A stretch of DNA of 64,000 nt from Dermatophagoides farinae (GCF_024713945.1 NC_134679.1:2547001-2611000), one strand, 5' to 3'. Numbered from the stretch's first letter, positions 35,533 through 49,586 are shown. The notes: generated by a model from the letters alone, not told the origin. Translations and numbers: made by a program.

Positions 35533-36922
35533 CAATAACTATCAAGCATAGAATATGATCCTAGACCACAGAATGAATCGACCTTGTAGTCATTTTTTTC
35601 AACTCGAAATTGTTGTTCAAAAAAAAATGATAAAAATAAAAATTGCCAGCATTCAAAATGTCAAAGTGCCCAAAACCAAAAAAAATTGATTGACATTAAA
35701 TTTCATGATGATTGAAATGTTATTATTATTGACTCGATTTTTTTTTATTATCATTATGGGGAGAAAAAAAATAATTTACTTTTATTGATTTTGGAAATAA
35801 AAATGTCAAAGAAAAAAAATTCCATTTAACATTATGATGTAAATAGGAGAAAAAAAAGAGGTAATAAATTTGAATGCAAAAATTCCAATTCACCTCAAAC
35901 ACACACATATACATGCATGCATAAAAATTGTAATAAAAAAATAAACAGAAAAGGAAATGAAAAAAAATAACGGTACTTTTTTTCATCATCATTACAATAC
36001 ACGTAATAAAAGTAATATCATATTTGCTATTCTAGCGATCGATTGTAATATTTTTTTTTATTCTCCACAAAATATTCCATATTTGATATTGAATAACTTC
36101 ACCGAATTCCATTTGAATATAGGAAAAATTATCATCTATAGTAAGCGGTGATTATAATATCGCCTGTTGCTAACATCATAATTTAGTAGTGATTCATTCA
36201 TTCATTCAATCATCACATTATGATGCAATGGATAATTGTTTCATCGACAATCGACAATTATTTATTCATCACTTTTATTTCAATCATAATCATTTTATTC
36301 ATTCAAATTTTACGTTGCAATCAAATTTTTCTTCTTTCCTTCTCATCTGAAATGGAATGTGTGTGTGTGTGCCTGTCTGTTTGTGATAGCCATTGCAATC
36401 GTAAATGAAAATCTATTTTCAGATATTTCAATAAGCAAAAAAAAAATATTATCATATATTGAAGACAAAGAATGACGCGTCTTTTTTTTTTGATCATCGT
36501 TATCATATGGTTGGTTTGTGCATCAATAAGGGAAGTTGTAGATATCACATATACATGCACATTTGATTTCTTGTTTCGATAAATAAATAAATAAATAAAT
36601 TAATCAATCATTCAATCAATAAAAAAAGAAAAGAAAAGAAGAAATGATGATGTGATTTTTTTCTTCATTCAATAACAAAAATTTTACATTTGTTGTCGTG
36701 TTTAAAAATTTTTTTTTTTGGGAAAAAACAGGAAATTTTCATTAAATATACACACGCAGATCATCCAATCACCACATTGAAACATTGGCTACGTTGGCAC
36801 CAATCACAGTGACATTTTGTGATTTGTGTGTGTGTGTGTGTGTGTATGCGTATGTTTAGCAATCAAAATTAGTCAATCAAAATATCCAAAGAACAAAAAA
36901 AATCTCACACTATTTCGAGATC
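35533..36922. other. Intergenic spacer
   Basis: No supported exon between the Asn/Asp/His-rich gene and the TIL gene. A GTGTGT tract lies at 36359-36371 and another at 36825-36845. Several A/T homopolymers. Confidence 0.6.
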
Positions 36923-39900
36923 ATGCTATTGTCGACCATATGGACAATGTTTACATTAAATAAAAATAATGGTGTTATTAGTATACGTTCAAACACGTGG
37001 CATTCATGCGGCGTATACTTGACAATATATTTGATCATATTTGTTTGTTTCATCACAACTGGAACAATCAATGCAAATCCATCACCGATAAATATAACAA
37101 CCGTTCCAGAAACAATAGTGGAAGTGGATATTGATTTAAACAATGATGTTGATGATAATGAACAGCTTACAACAACATCTATACCGATTTTCGAAACAAC
37201 AACAAGTAATAATGAATTTATTTCTTCAGTTATTGATCAATTAAATGAAACGATTAATGGAACAAATTCATCGACTTTGGTAGATGATGTTGTAGTAGGT
37301 AACCAGAATGAACAAAAAAAAATCATGTCCCTTTCCTTTTAAGATTCACTTAATTAAACAAATAAATTTATTCCATTTCTTTCAACACACACACACACAC
37401 AGTAGAACCTTATACACCGAAATGTGATCCAATAACTGAAGTATTAAGTAATTGTTCGAATAGTTGCCCAGCAACATGTGAAGATTTGGATCGAAAACCA
37501 TGTAAAAATTTTTGCTGGAAAAGTTGTGAATGTGCACCGGGTTATGTAAGAAATTATCAATGGAAATGTATTGCCCGTGAAAAATGTCCAAGTAAGTTTG
37601 AATTCATTTCATTCAGTTAATTATTTTTGAAAATTTCAATGACAACAAACATTCAGATTGAAAAATATGACTTGTTTATTATTATTTCGAATTTTTTTCT
37701 CGCCATCCGTATATATTATCTGTCATATATTATCACCAGCCCGAGAACAGGCGCTTCGCGCCTGTCCTGGTCTGGCCCTGCGGGGCTGACTCCTTGACGG
37801 TCAATATAACTGGATACCCGCAGGGGTGGCGGCTGCGCCGCCCCCCTGCTTGGTATCCAGTCAAAGGTATCAATTCTTGACGGTCAATATAGCTGGATAC
37901 CCGCAGGTGTGGCGGCTGCGCCGCCCCCCCTGCTTGGCATCCAGCCAAAGGTGTCAATTTTAACGCTTCGTGCCTGACGGTGGATTTCTATGCACGGCGT
38001 TTTGCTTCCGGCTTTCGGTTTGGTACCGCAGGGTCAGCCATGACTTTTGTATTGTACCTGACACTTTTGAAAATGTTACGTAAATCCAACATCAACTTAT
38101 CGATCAAACAGCATACTTATTATTGTTCATCGATATTGATAAGTTGGCGGAATACGATATTTTTGGTGTAGATGCTGCGATCGTTGTTGACCTTCAGCAA
38201 AATAGCACCTTGCTTTTCCTCAATTTCCTCAACAAAAATCTTAAGATTATTTGGATTTTTGCATTGGGAAAGAGCCACATACATCATTCCATGTTGGAAT
38301 ACTGGTGTAGGAAGGTATACACCTACTTTTTCGAAAGATTGCCCTTGAGACTTATTAATTGTCAGAGCAAAAGCCAACACCACAGGAAATTGTCTGCACC
38401 AATTTGAATGGCAGTTCAGGATCTTGATCGTTTTGTTGGAAAAATCCGAGGAATCAGAGCCTCCGTGTTTTTGTGCGTTCCTGTCAATATGAGATCAGCC
38501 AATTTTGCTGAATACAATGAATGGCTTCTTAAATTGGGCAACGGTACACTTCGAGCTGAATCATCTCGAATCACAGATCCAGAATACTTTCGTATTCTAA
38601 ATCCAAATCATAAAAAATGATGATTTCATCATCAAATACTCACTCACACAGGCACACAAAATGAAAATCACGTGTGTCACATGTATTATCACAATAATCA
38701 ATTCGAAAAATTCGAATTCGAACTCTTTCTATGTTCTATTGAATGACTGCACCATCTATTGGATGCAAAAGCTGCAGCAACGTGTGCTGAGCTAGAACAA
38801 TGAAAAAAAAGCTTTGTCAAAGCTACATACCACAGAATGCGTTTCTTTGGAAGCGACTTCTACTTCTGAGCTGGACGAACTGTTCAGCGGCATTCAAAAG
38901 TTTTCCCGCATGCTCAGACACACACACACAACACACACTGAGTAGCTCATACCAAATAGTTAGGTTTGTACTGAAAATAAGCAGGAATGGCCGGCTCAGC
39001 TTCGCCGCAGTTTACACACATCCTTAGCGTCATAGTATAGTAGATTTAGAATGTTCTACAAATTATTTTTAACATTAATGATGATGATGATGGTAATTTT
39101 GTTTTTTTAATGAAAATTTTTTTATTTTTTTTACATTTATTTTGTTTACAATGAATAAGAATGTGAAAATAATGAACATTATAGAAATTGTGGACCAGAA
39201 TGTGAACAAACATGTGAAACATATCAGAATCCACCTGCATACTGTAATCGACATTATTGTAAACGTGGCTGTTTCTGTAATTATGGTTTTGTTCGTGATA
39301 TGTCCCAAAATGGAACCTGTACACCAATCAACGAATGTCGTATGTATGATTCTATTTTGAAGATAAAAGAAACATTTTTTTTTTGTTCATTCATTGTCTG
39401 TTGTGTTGTTTCTTATTTTTCTTTTTCTTTGTTATTAATTTTTAATATTGAGAAATTTATTCTTCCATAAAATGTTGATAGTGATAATAATAATAATATA
39501 TATGATTTTTATGTCTCTATTTATCTTGTTGTTTTTTTTTGGTGTATATAATATATTGATCCAATTTTTATATATATATTTTTTTTATAGCCAATAAATG
39601 TGGCCCAAATGAATATTGGGACGTGAATGGTGAACCATGTATCCGGACAACGGAAGATCCAAGGCCAAAATGTTTATTTGAAAAGCCGGTACCAGGTTGT
39701 ATATGTAATACCGGATTTGTACGTGATCCAAATACTAAACAATGTCAGCCAATAACAACAGGTTTGTCATATATATCATTGTTATGTAATGAATTTGATT
39801 TTAAAATATTGGATTTTATTTTTTTAAAACAAAAGAACCAATCAAATGTGAACATAATGAAACCTATTCACAATGTGGTTCGGATTGTGCCATGAATTGT

Positions 39901-40068
39901 TTTGATCATAATAAACGCGAAAGATGTCCCACTGTTTGTAATCGTGGATGTTTCTGTAAAGATGGTTATCGCCGTCAATATTCTACACAACGATGTGTAT
40001 TACCTGAAGATTGTAATAATAATTCGAACGGTATCGTACGTGATCAAACACTAATCGAATTTGCCTAA
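36923..40068 (+). CDS. Secreted protein with four TIL-type cysteine-rich domains
   Basis: Predicted 382 residues in five exons: 36923-37298, 37403-37591, 39160-39339, 39591-39761 and 39836-40068. Every intron is phase 1, and exons 2-5 each encode one domain, the classic exon-shuffling layout. Exon 1 has a hydrophobic core at residues about 31-48 with likely signal cleavage near 51, then an acidic, Thr-rich linker with several N-x-S/T sites. Domains from exons 2, 3 and 5 have ten Cys in the trypsin-inhibitor-like pattern, including CNRGCFCKDGYRR. The domain from exon 4 has six Cys only. TIL domains inhibit serine proteases or build extracellular multidomain proteins such as mucin/SCO-spondin types. 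The targets here are unknown. Intron 2 carries the Helitron remnant. Confidence 0.8.
37741..37772 (-). other. Helitron 3'-terminal hairpin
   Basis: Perfect 8-bp stem ACAGGCGC/GCGCCTGT with a 3-base loop, seven bases inside the CTGG end. It is the subterminal hairpin thought to signal termination of Helitron transfer. Confidence 0.8.
37794..37959. repeat. Two tandem 83-bp GC-rich units inside the Helitron
   Basis: Both units run from TTGACGGTCAATATA through GGATACCCGCAGG to CAAAGGTRTCAATT. They differ at a handful of bases. Each contains nested inverted repeats (CTGGATACC with GGTATCCAG around GGCGGC-TGC-GCCGCC), so each can fold into a long hairpin. Confidence 0.8.
38120..38485 (-). pseudogene. 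Helitron Pif1-like helicase, C-terminal fragment, broken
   Basis: The minus strand encodes ILTGTHKNTEALIPRIFPTK and then, after a frameshift near 38410, RQFPVVLAFALTINKSQGQS (helicase motif VI region) and GVYLPTPVFQHGMMYVALSQ. These follow the order of Helitron RepHel helicases. The fragment is frameshifted and lacks the N-terminal motifs, so it is non-functional. Confidence 0.85.
38480..38605 (+). pseudogene. Helitron helicase fragment in inverted orientation
   Basis: The plus strand encodes VNMRSANFAEYNEWLLKLGN, which resembles the helicase stretch (NMR...FAxWLLxLGxG) that in intact Helitrons lies upstream of the ILTG segment. Here it is on the opposite strand and starts where the minus-strand fragment ends, so an inversion has occurred inside the element. 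Confidence 0.6.
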
Positions 40069-43000
40069 AAAAAATATAATTGAACAAAAAAAAAAATTTT
40101 AATTCGAAAATTTCAAAACAAAACATGAAACTCACCGTCACCTATCGCCATCTATCGTTTCGGTAGAGAATTTTCTGACATTCAAAATGTCAATATTTCG
40201 TTCATAGATGGTACTGTAAAGAGAATTAAGAAAAAAAAACGAATTCCAGGACAATTTTTTTGTTTTGTTTCTATAATTAATTGAAATAAATATTCGCAAA
40301 ATTACTCATTCAAATTGAATTTATCCCCACAATCATTATATCGAATTGATCAATCATAGATTAAATGATATGATATGATGCGAAAAAAAAATTCATTCAG
40401 ACAACTGCTAGCTATAGGTCAATTATAAACTACAATTTAAAATTGAATTTTTTTTCTTTTGTTACGAAATATATTTGATTAAAATTCAATTCAACAAACA
40501 AACAATCGAATAGTTGTGGTGGTCAAGCGAATAAACATCATCATCATTATTATTACTCTATATATTCATCAATCGAATTTGGTGACAATGGAAATTGACC
40601 ATCATCATCATAGACAGCCAATCCATAATAGAACATTACATCGTTGTTATTCATAATATTTGAACAATTTGTCGGTGAAAAAAAATTTTTTTTTTGTTTG
40701 ATTAAATGATGATAATTTGAATATCATTACCATAATAATCATCATTTTTATCATCATTATTATTATTGCCCAAATGTAGTTTGTTTTCTCTCTCTCTCTC
40801 TCTTTCTATCATATCATCACATACCAATTTTGAGTCTAATGATAATAATAACAATCATTCATTTTTATTGACCATACGGCTCTTTTGTTGTTTGGTCGGA
40901 ATAGGTCATTTTATCATCAAGAATTTTTTTTCCTTACTCGTTCTATTTCATTTTTTTCCACTTTTCACCACCACCACCATCATCATATCTAAATTATTTA
41001 GAAATTAAAATAAACAAGATAATATGTTTCTCTCAGACAATTTGATGATGATGATGATGATGATGGTGACATTGCTCGACAATTATCAACTTGGTTGACC
41101 ATTTTTATTTAAATTTTATTTCCATCATCATCATCATCATCATTGTTGTTGTTGTTGTTGTTGTTTTGGCTGCCATATGAGGCCATTCATGTTTTTCATC
41201 ATGATAATTTGAATATTCTTTTCTTCTGATTGTACAAAGTACATGAAATGTTGTTGTTGTTGTTTGTTTTATTCAAATTAATGATAATAATAATTATTGT
41301 CATTATTGTCAGCTAAATTGTTTTTTTTTGTTGTTATCAATCAATCATAATAATAAATATTTATCTGATCAGCAATCTGATTGCTCAAAAATGAATATTT
41401 CTCTCTCTCTATCGATTTAACAATGTCAATCAATCAATCAATGATGATGATTTGAATTGCATTTTTTTTTCTCTCTCTGTCTCTTTTTTTTTGGTTACAT
41501 TTCATTCGATTATCATTATTATGTTGATCAGATTGTTGATAAAAATTCGGTGAATAATTGAGAGAATAATAAATAAATTTTATATATGTCTTTATCATCA
41601 TTATCATTATTTCTTTTCGTTTATGTAAATGTGTGGTGCGTGTGTGTGTGTGTGTGTGTGTGTGAAAAAAAATTTGCATTTAGTTAAATTTGAATATTGT
41701 GAATGGGAAATACGGAAATTTTTTTTTTATCGTGTAAATTTTTTTTTTATGACACACACACACAAACATAAATAAATAAAATGACTATGATGAGTATGAA
41801 GATTTTTTCTCCTTTTTTCCCCCCCCCCATTATTCATCGATTAGATAAAATTGTCCTGCACATGATGGCCACTAATAAATGGATCAATTAGTTAGATATT
41901 GTTAAAAGTAGGGCCGGATGTTGCTTGTTTTATTTTTATTTCGTTGTTGGTTTATTAGTGTGTGTTTGTAGGCATACGTATGTTGAATATTTTCGATCCA
42001 GGACACTAATGTTTAATTATCTTCAGTTTCTCTAATTGATTCATCATCATCATCATCATGATCTTATGACAAATAAAAATGCAAATTTGCAAATGAAAAT
42101 TCAACGTGAAATCAATATATATTTTTTCTATTCACACTATATTGTTATCTCAATTTTATTGGAATTGGAGAAAAAAAAATTCAATTTCATTCATATCTTG
42201 TTGAATGGACAACAATCATCATCATCATCATTATCATCGTTTATTTGAATTTCAATAATAAAAAAACAAACAATTGATTGGTTCAATAATAAAATAGAAA
42301 TAAATAAAATAATGATTACAGTCTTTTTGATCGTAAAAATCATCGACATGATAACAAAAAAAAATAAAAAATAAAAATATTGAGTAAATTAAACCAATTG
42401 TTTCGTCAACAATCTGTTATATTGGCCTGAAGGCTTAATATGACCATTTTTCCAATGGCCCCAACAACAACAACAACAACAACAGCAATATCAAAACGAT
42501 TATTCAATTGTAATAATAATGCCAAACATTTTTTTTTTATTGGTTGTATACAAATTAAATTATGATGATTGAATAAATCAATTTTCTTCTCCCCTAATAA
42601 CCATGATTATCATTGTATACATGAATTTTTTTTTTTTTTTTTTTGCTCATTGATAAAAGAGAGAAGAAAAAAATTTAATTTTTCAATTCGACAAAAAAAA
42701 ATACCGATTTTTTTTCAATGTAAGCGTGATCATGATCACTATTTTGGTGATGATGATGGTGATGATCATGATGATGATGATCACCAATCATTTTAATGTG
42801 TGGATATTTAGCTATCTATGGTATGGATGGCCATATTATATTTGAATTTCATCAATAGTCAATCAATTGTGAATATCATCAGTTAAATTGAAATCGGATA
42901 AACTTTTTATTTTTATTTTTTTTACATTGCCATAATTTTCGTTTTCATATATATATACACGATTCACACATTTGAGATGAAATGAAAAATTAATTGAGAT

Positions 43001-46000
43001 TTCCTTTTTTTTCATCATTTTCGATAGTGGCTCATAATCATCATCATGATCGTCAATGATTGTGATTTGATTGTGTATTGTTTGATATGATGATTACCTG
43101 TTGTTGAAAATCTTTTTTGTCAGAAAAAGCTATTTTATGGGAGATAATTTTTATTTTATTTTTTTCATTCGTCTTCGTGCAGAAAGATATTTTTTTTTTT
43201 TGGAGAAAGTATTCACTTTTTTCCCTTTTTCTTAAATCCATTCCATTAGTTTTACATGTGACAGACTCAGGTGATGATGATCATTAGATCAATAAATCGA
43301 ATTTTGAGGACAATTTCATCAGAAAAAAAAATCTGTATAAATTCTATTCGGAACTCTATATACATTTATTTGAATCAACCATGACCTTTGATGCTGTCAT
43401 TATCAGATTGCGGCAATTTTGTTTTTGAAATTTTTTTTTTATTTCAATTTATTCATCATTATGGTAATGATGATTTTTTTTTATTTAAAAATTCACATCT
43501 ATCCAGTTTTTATTTTCATAAACATCTGATTGATAACGATTTAATTGAAATAAAATGGATACATTTTGAGTTTTTTTTTTCTTTGATGATGATAATGATG
43601 AAAATTATCAATTACCACAGCCAATTATACAAGAGCCACTCTTTATTAATGGCTAGGACAGACAACATCATGATTGCCCAGCACATTATCATTGTGTCTT
43701 TTTGTATTTATGCTTATCAATGTTGATGACCATTTGAAATTATAGTAGTAGTAGTAGTATGCCAATTACATCAAAAATAAAGGTGAAAAAAAATCAATGA
43801 TCAAAAAAAAGCCGACTGGATTTTTCCAAAATGATCACAACAGCAAAAAATTGAAATAAAAAATGACTTTGGTGAATATTGACATACACACACGCATCAC
43901 ACACTTAAACACACAAGATGGGTAGTAACCATTGAATGAATGAAGAATGGAAAAAAAATTCATTATCAACTGATTATGAGGATGGAAATTGAGATGATTT
44001 TTTTTTTTTGTTTGTTTCCAGCTTTTAATTAATGATATTTGGCTTGCTTCGTGCTGCCGCTATCGACGCCATATTTATGTGTTTATCTATTTGCGACGAC
44101 ATTATAATATATACCTTCATCAATGTTTTTGTTTCATTTACGAGATGAAAAATTTGTTGATTTCTTGAGTTACTTATTTTGATCGGTCGGTGGTCGACAA
44201 TTTTTTTTTCAACTAGTTGCTGTTGTTTGCCATTAATCGTCGTTAATCTACAATGACGACGACGACGACGACGACGAAGACGATGAATACGATGTTGTTA
44301 TCTCTTTATTATGCATGTAGTTAGTACGTTTATTCTCCTCAAGAAAAAAGCTAGTTAGTATTTTATTTTTCATCATCATCATAATCATTATCAACATGAA
44401 CGTTGTCGACAAAATTAAGTCTGACAAGGGAAAAAAATCAAATTATTTCTTGATTTTAACGCATTGACTACCAAATTTTCCATACTACTGCTAGCTACTG
44501 GTCTATGGATCTTATATTCTGTAGAAAACTTTAACGTTTCTTTAACATAACCCTTTCTTGCGAATCCATTATCAGTTGTGTGATTAAGTTGTCTAAACAA
44601 AATAGAAAAGCTATTTTCGATCACAAATAAAGAATTTTGGACAATTGTCAAGATCATTATCGGTTTATTTGAGCGTTTTTTCACTGACTGTTTGTTTGTT
44701 TGTCACATTTCAATTTGACAGATGACTGAATGTTTGCATCATTAACAAAATGAATGAATAAGTCAGTAATCAACAAAACGTCATAGCATTTGACTAATTA
44801 CATAAATGCTAATTATTATTATTATGATGATGATGATGATGATGAGAGAAATTATAATAATGGGTAGCAAGAAAAAAAAACAAAAGTTTCAAAAGATTTT
44901 TGTATGGAAATGATAATAATCATCATTTTATTTCTTTCAATTCATTAGGAATATGTGTTTTTTGGGTGTGAAGAATTTCATACGAGAAAAAAGCTATGGC
45001 ATTTTTTACCTTTACGATATGAGAACAAATCATAGAAGTTTGTTTCTTTTTTTTGAAAGAGTTAATTTTCCAAATTCTTGGCAAAAATTTTCATTCAAAT
45101 CCACTCTGCAACCATAATGTCATGTTTTGATCGAATTTTTTTTTTTTTTTTTGTTATCCTTCTTTCATTTATTTATTAATTCATTCACTAATTAAAGACA
45201 AATATTTGGTCAAAAGATAAATTAAATTAAAATGAAAAAAATACACTGAACGATGTGAGATAAATTAAATGAAAAGCAACGCAAAATAATTATGAACAAC
45301 AGCAAAACTTAATTCATTCATTTTTCAGAGATTAAATTCAAGAAATTTGTGTGAGTGAAAGAGAGAAACAGAAAATAAAGTCAAGGATCGAATATTTTTT
45401 CTTTTTTCTTTTTGTTTTTTTTCACCTAATAACATGGCCATGGATTTTTTTCCAAAGAATCTAACCGGTTATATTGACCGAGTTATTAAACGAATTCTTT
45501 TTTTCTTCAAACTTTATTCGTTATGATTTTTTTTCTATTCATTCATCATTTTAAAATTCATCATTGGATATTCGTATTTTTATCCACAAGATAATCTGCA
45601 CTTTTTCTTGAAAACAATCACATAAAGATTCGCTTAACCATCATCTTCAACATTATTTGTTATCATCATCATCATCATGTCAAACCAGGCAATTTATTTC
45701 TCCATATATATAATATTTAATATCGTTGCGTTCCATTTAATTTTAATTACTGTTCACTTTATGGATGTTTAAAAATATTATCCACATACGTTTTTTTTTC
45801 TTGATGACGTTAGCTATCAGCTAATTGATGCTACAGTAATTATTTTTTTTTGAATTGAAAAAAAACTACCACTGATAAATGTGTGTTTGAAATGGGAAAT
45901 TTTTTTTCATTCATAATCAAAATTGATTATCGGTAAAAGAAAAATATTATAAGTGGATTTTTTTTTTCTTTGAATTTAAATGGTTAGGAATACAGATAGC

Positions 46001-46897
46001 CAAACAAATTGAAAAAAAAAGTTTTCCGTCAAAGAAGTTATCATTCAAAATCATCAAAATAAGTTAATTATCAAATGACTGTGTGTGTAGCATTAAAATT
46101 TAAATCCAAGTTTAGATGGAAGAATTTTTTTTTTTTTTTTTGGTTCGATAACAATTTTCAATCAAAAATCAATAAATTACCATATGAATTTTTCAATCAT
46201 GATTTGACAATGTTCAGAATACAAACGATGATTGACAATCGAAGAACGAAAGGAAGAAAAAAAATCAGATTAATTTGGTTTGAAAAAGATAATGTTCTTT
46301 TTTGTCGTTGTAAAAATCACTTAAGAATCATCAAGGCCATATTGTGAATTTGATTCAGATCTCGACAAACACACACACACACACATAAAACGTACAATAA
46401 GTGAAGTAAGCAATCAAATCGATCCCATTCATTGCAACAGACAATGATGACAAGAGTACATACAAAAAAAAAATGCAAAGCATGACAATTTAAGCAAAAT
46501 TCTTCCTCTTTTTGTTCATTTATTTTTGTTTAGTTGTTTATCATTCTCGTTAAACGTAGAAAAAAATAATTCAACGCTAATTAGTCAGCTCATTAAAGAA
46601 ATTTCGAAATGAATCGTTTTGCCAGTACAAGCAAATTTTCTAAATTACGACATGCATAGCCAAATTTTATTGATCAAATGTTAATGATCATTTTCCAAAA
46701 GAGAAAAGAAAATAAAAAGTATCCAGAGGATTTGGAAACCAAAAAAAAAAAAAATAGACAAAAATGCATGACATAAAATGGATATTTTTATTTCATTTTG
46801 TTCATACTTTTTTTTCGCAAAAATCAATAAAAAAAAATAATTGAAACACGCGATAAATAATTTAACAAAATGAATTAGATAGATGGGGGAATTATTC
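40069..46897. other. Long intergenic region, mostly simple sequence
   Basis: Holds the TIL gene 3' flank (AATAAA at 40285), CAT/ATG tracts, CT tracts near 40787 and 41401, a GTGTG tract at 41639-41662, a GAC tract at 44252-44278 and A/T homopolymers. One short stretch of normal composition at 44450-44610 (minus) could be an exon and is listed under findings. Otherwise no gene is seen. Confidence 0.55.
44252..44281. repeat. GAC trinucleotide microsatellite
   Basis: About nine GAC units, unusual among the AT-rich ATG/CAT repeats that dominate the window. Confidence 0.85.
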
Positions 46898-49523
46898 TCA
46901 TTTAGCCAATAATGTACTTCGTTGCTGCTCAGGTGATGTATTCGATGATGAATTTTTGTAATTATTGAAAACATTTCTAATATTATTTTTGTTGTTGTTG
47001 CTGTTGTTGTTTGATATGATTGTTGGTGATGATGATTGTGATATTAGATTTGATACAAATGAATTAACTGATGATGATGAAGATGACGATGAAGATGATG
47101 ATGATGATCGAAATGATGGCGATGATAATGATGTTGAAGTTGATCCGATGAATAATTTTTTTGTTGCCAATAATTCATCATTGGTCAAATGTGGATGAAT
47201 TTGATGATGATGATGCCGGAATGATGATGACGGTGATGATGAAAATAGACCATGTGTTTGATGATGATGATGATGATGATTCCCATTACCATGATTTATA
47301 TTTACAACATTATTACTATTGACAATATGTTTTTCACGTTTATGTTTTGTACGACGATTCTGGAACCAAACTTTTATTTGTGTTTCAGAAAGATTGAGAT
47401 CACGTGCAAGTTGTTTACGTTCACATCCAACAACATAACGATTTTTTTCAAATATCTCCTCTAAACGTAATAATTGTCCAGGTGAAAATGCGGTACGTAT
47501 ACGTTTTGGTTTACGAAACATATTGGAAAAATGATATGCTGCAGCAGCAGCGGCAGCTGATGCCGTTGGTGTTGTCGTTAAAGATGATGATGATGATGAT
47601 GAACCATTTGAATCAATTAAAGATGTTTTATTCACTGAAGACGGTGAAGATGGCGCTAGTTTATTCGTATTGGTCAGACCATTATTATCATGAATTAAAT
47701 GATGATGATGATGATGATGAGATGTTTGATGTTTCGATTTCATTGATAAAGGATCATATGAATCTGTGGATTGTAATTTGTAAAGAAAAAAAAATGAATG
47801 AATTAATATTCTAATAAATGAAACAAATAATTAGAGAAAAAAAAACTTAATTTTTTTTCATCATTGTAATGATTAATTTTTTTTTATTTTTATTTTTGCT
47901 CATTAGTTTTTGGTCATTATATTTATAATAAAACCCATATAACAACATCAGGAAAAAAAACCGAATGATGTTGATGATAATTATATAACTGAATTGCCGT
48001 ATGTAATAATTAGTGAAACGTCGTCGTCGTCATCATCATCAGTGTTTATTTGTCTGAAATTTTTTTTTTTTATTTTGGTGCAATACTAATTGCATGAATC
48101 AGTTTGAATGAATGAATGGATGATGCCAAATTGGGTGTATAGTATGGTGTGTGTGTGTGTGTGCGATAATGATGCTATTATTATTTTCACATCTGAATTC
48201 ACAACACTATTCATTCATTCATTCATTTATTCATTCCCTATTCATAGTCTGTATGACCATTGATGGTCAATGGCGCGAATAATTAGCTAAAGCTTTTCAT
48301 TTTGTTCATCAACCGAACATCATCATCATCATCATGGATTCAATTGCAATCGAGTTCAAATCATTCATTTAATGAAAAATTTGGATATTTCTTTCGTCTA
48401 TTTTCCCAATTGATTTCTTTTATTATCAATGAAAAGAGCGACTATCTTATCCTGAATATCAGGGATAGTGTGTGTGTGTGTGTGTCTGTGCAACTAAATT
48501 TTGCCAATCGATTGGATCATTCAAAAAATCCGCTTTTTTAACAGCATTAACTGTACATCATCATTAGACAATATTGGAATATAATTGATTTGCCATTTCA
48601 TCATCAACATTTAAATTTATTTTGGCCAATTCCGGTTTCATATTAATACTAATTTCTTTTCAATTTGATTTTGAATGAAAATTTTTGTTACCAGCTGGAC
48701 AATTATAATTGAAAGGAAAAAAAAGTGAAATAAAATCCACTATTCCAAAAATACTGCATCACAAAAAATAATGATGTTGTTGATGATGATGATGATGATG
48801 ATGAATCGTTAAGTACAGTAATGATGATTTTGCAATTGATTTCACCTTTTTTTTCACCCATATTGGTCTATTCATCATTCTTTTGTATTGTATAATCAAC
48901 ATTAACCAATTTCAATTGAATTCTAAATGGTGATGGTGGTAGTAATGTTGGGGGTGTCAATAGAAAGAGCATCGAAGCGGAATATATTTTTCGCCTACAT
49001 TGAATAGCATTTGTGGCATCTACACTATTATAAATATGATGATGATGATGATGAAAACTTTTTTTCATCATCTAATTTTAGGATTTCCAATTAACATATA
49101 AAAAAGCCGAAACAGAATCATAAACGAATTGATGTAGCAATTAATTTTCGATTGCAATAGTGTGAAAACAGCAATTTCTCTCTTTCGATTAATTCAAACA
49201 TGAAAAAAATTCTTCCACATTTGGTGATGTATTTTTGTTATAATGCATATAAAAATTGTCAATTCAATTTTCAAAAATGACTAAATAATTGATTTAATGA
49301 ATGTTGTCCTTGTTATTATTGTCATTATTATTATTGATAATGATAATGATGATGATGATGATGATGAAGAGACAAACAAATTTTCCGACAATTACAGTGC
49401 AATTATCATAATAATAATAATAATGAAAATAATAACAATAACAATAATATTTGCCATTAGAATCGTCATTTGATTGTATATTTTTATATTACTGGAATGA
49501 AAAACAGGCAAATCGATTCAATC

Positions 49524-49586
<63 letters not shown>

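Larger units (their letters stand above)
37736..39044 (-). mobile_element. Helitron remnant (1.3 kb)
   Basis: Read on the minus strand it starts TCTACTATACTATGACGC (Helitron 5' TC end) after a host A. It ends with a hairpin ACAGGCGC-GAA-GCGCCTGT, seven bases, and then CTGG (CTRR end) before a host T, so it sits between A and T as Helitrons do. Inside are a piece of Pif1-like helicase coding sequence and two GC-rich 83-bp tandem units. Rep endonuclease motifs are absent, so it cannot move on its own. GC content is far above the neighbourhood in 37740-37990. Confidence 0.85.
37592..39159 (+). other. Second intron of the TIL-domain gene, hosting a Helitron
   Basis: Donor CCAA|GTAAGT and acceptor AATAAG|AATGTG. 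Apart from the 1.3-kb Helitron, only about 260 bases of AT-rich intron remain. Confidence 0.7.

Noticed and set aside
36923-37298. Treating the first TIL-gene exon as a separate small secreted protein
   Set aside because: It joins the TIL exons in phase 1 with a good donor and supplies their signal peptide.
38408-38620. 70-codon frame as an independent gene
   Set aside because: Its recognisable part is Helitron helicase in inverted orientation; the start overlaps the opposite-strand helicase fragment.
46681-46974. 97-codon minus-strand frame downstream of the homeobox exon
   Set aside because: It overlaps the end of the EMX-class coding exon in another frame and is A/T filler.
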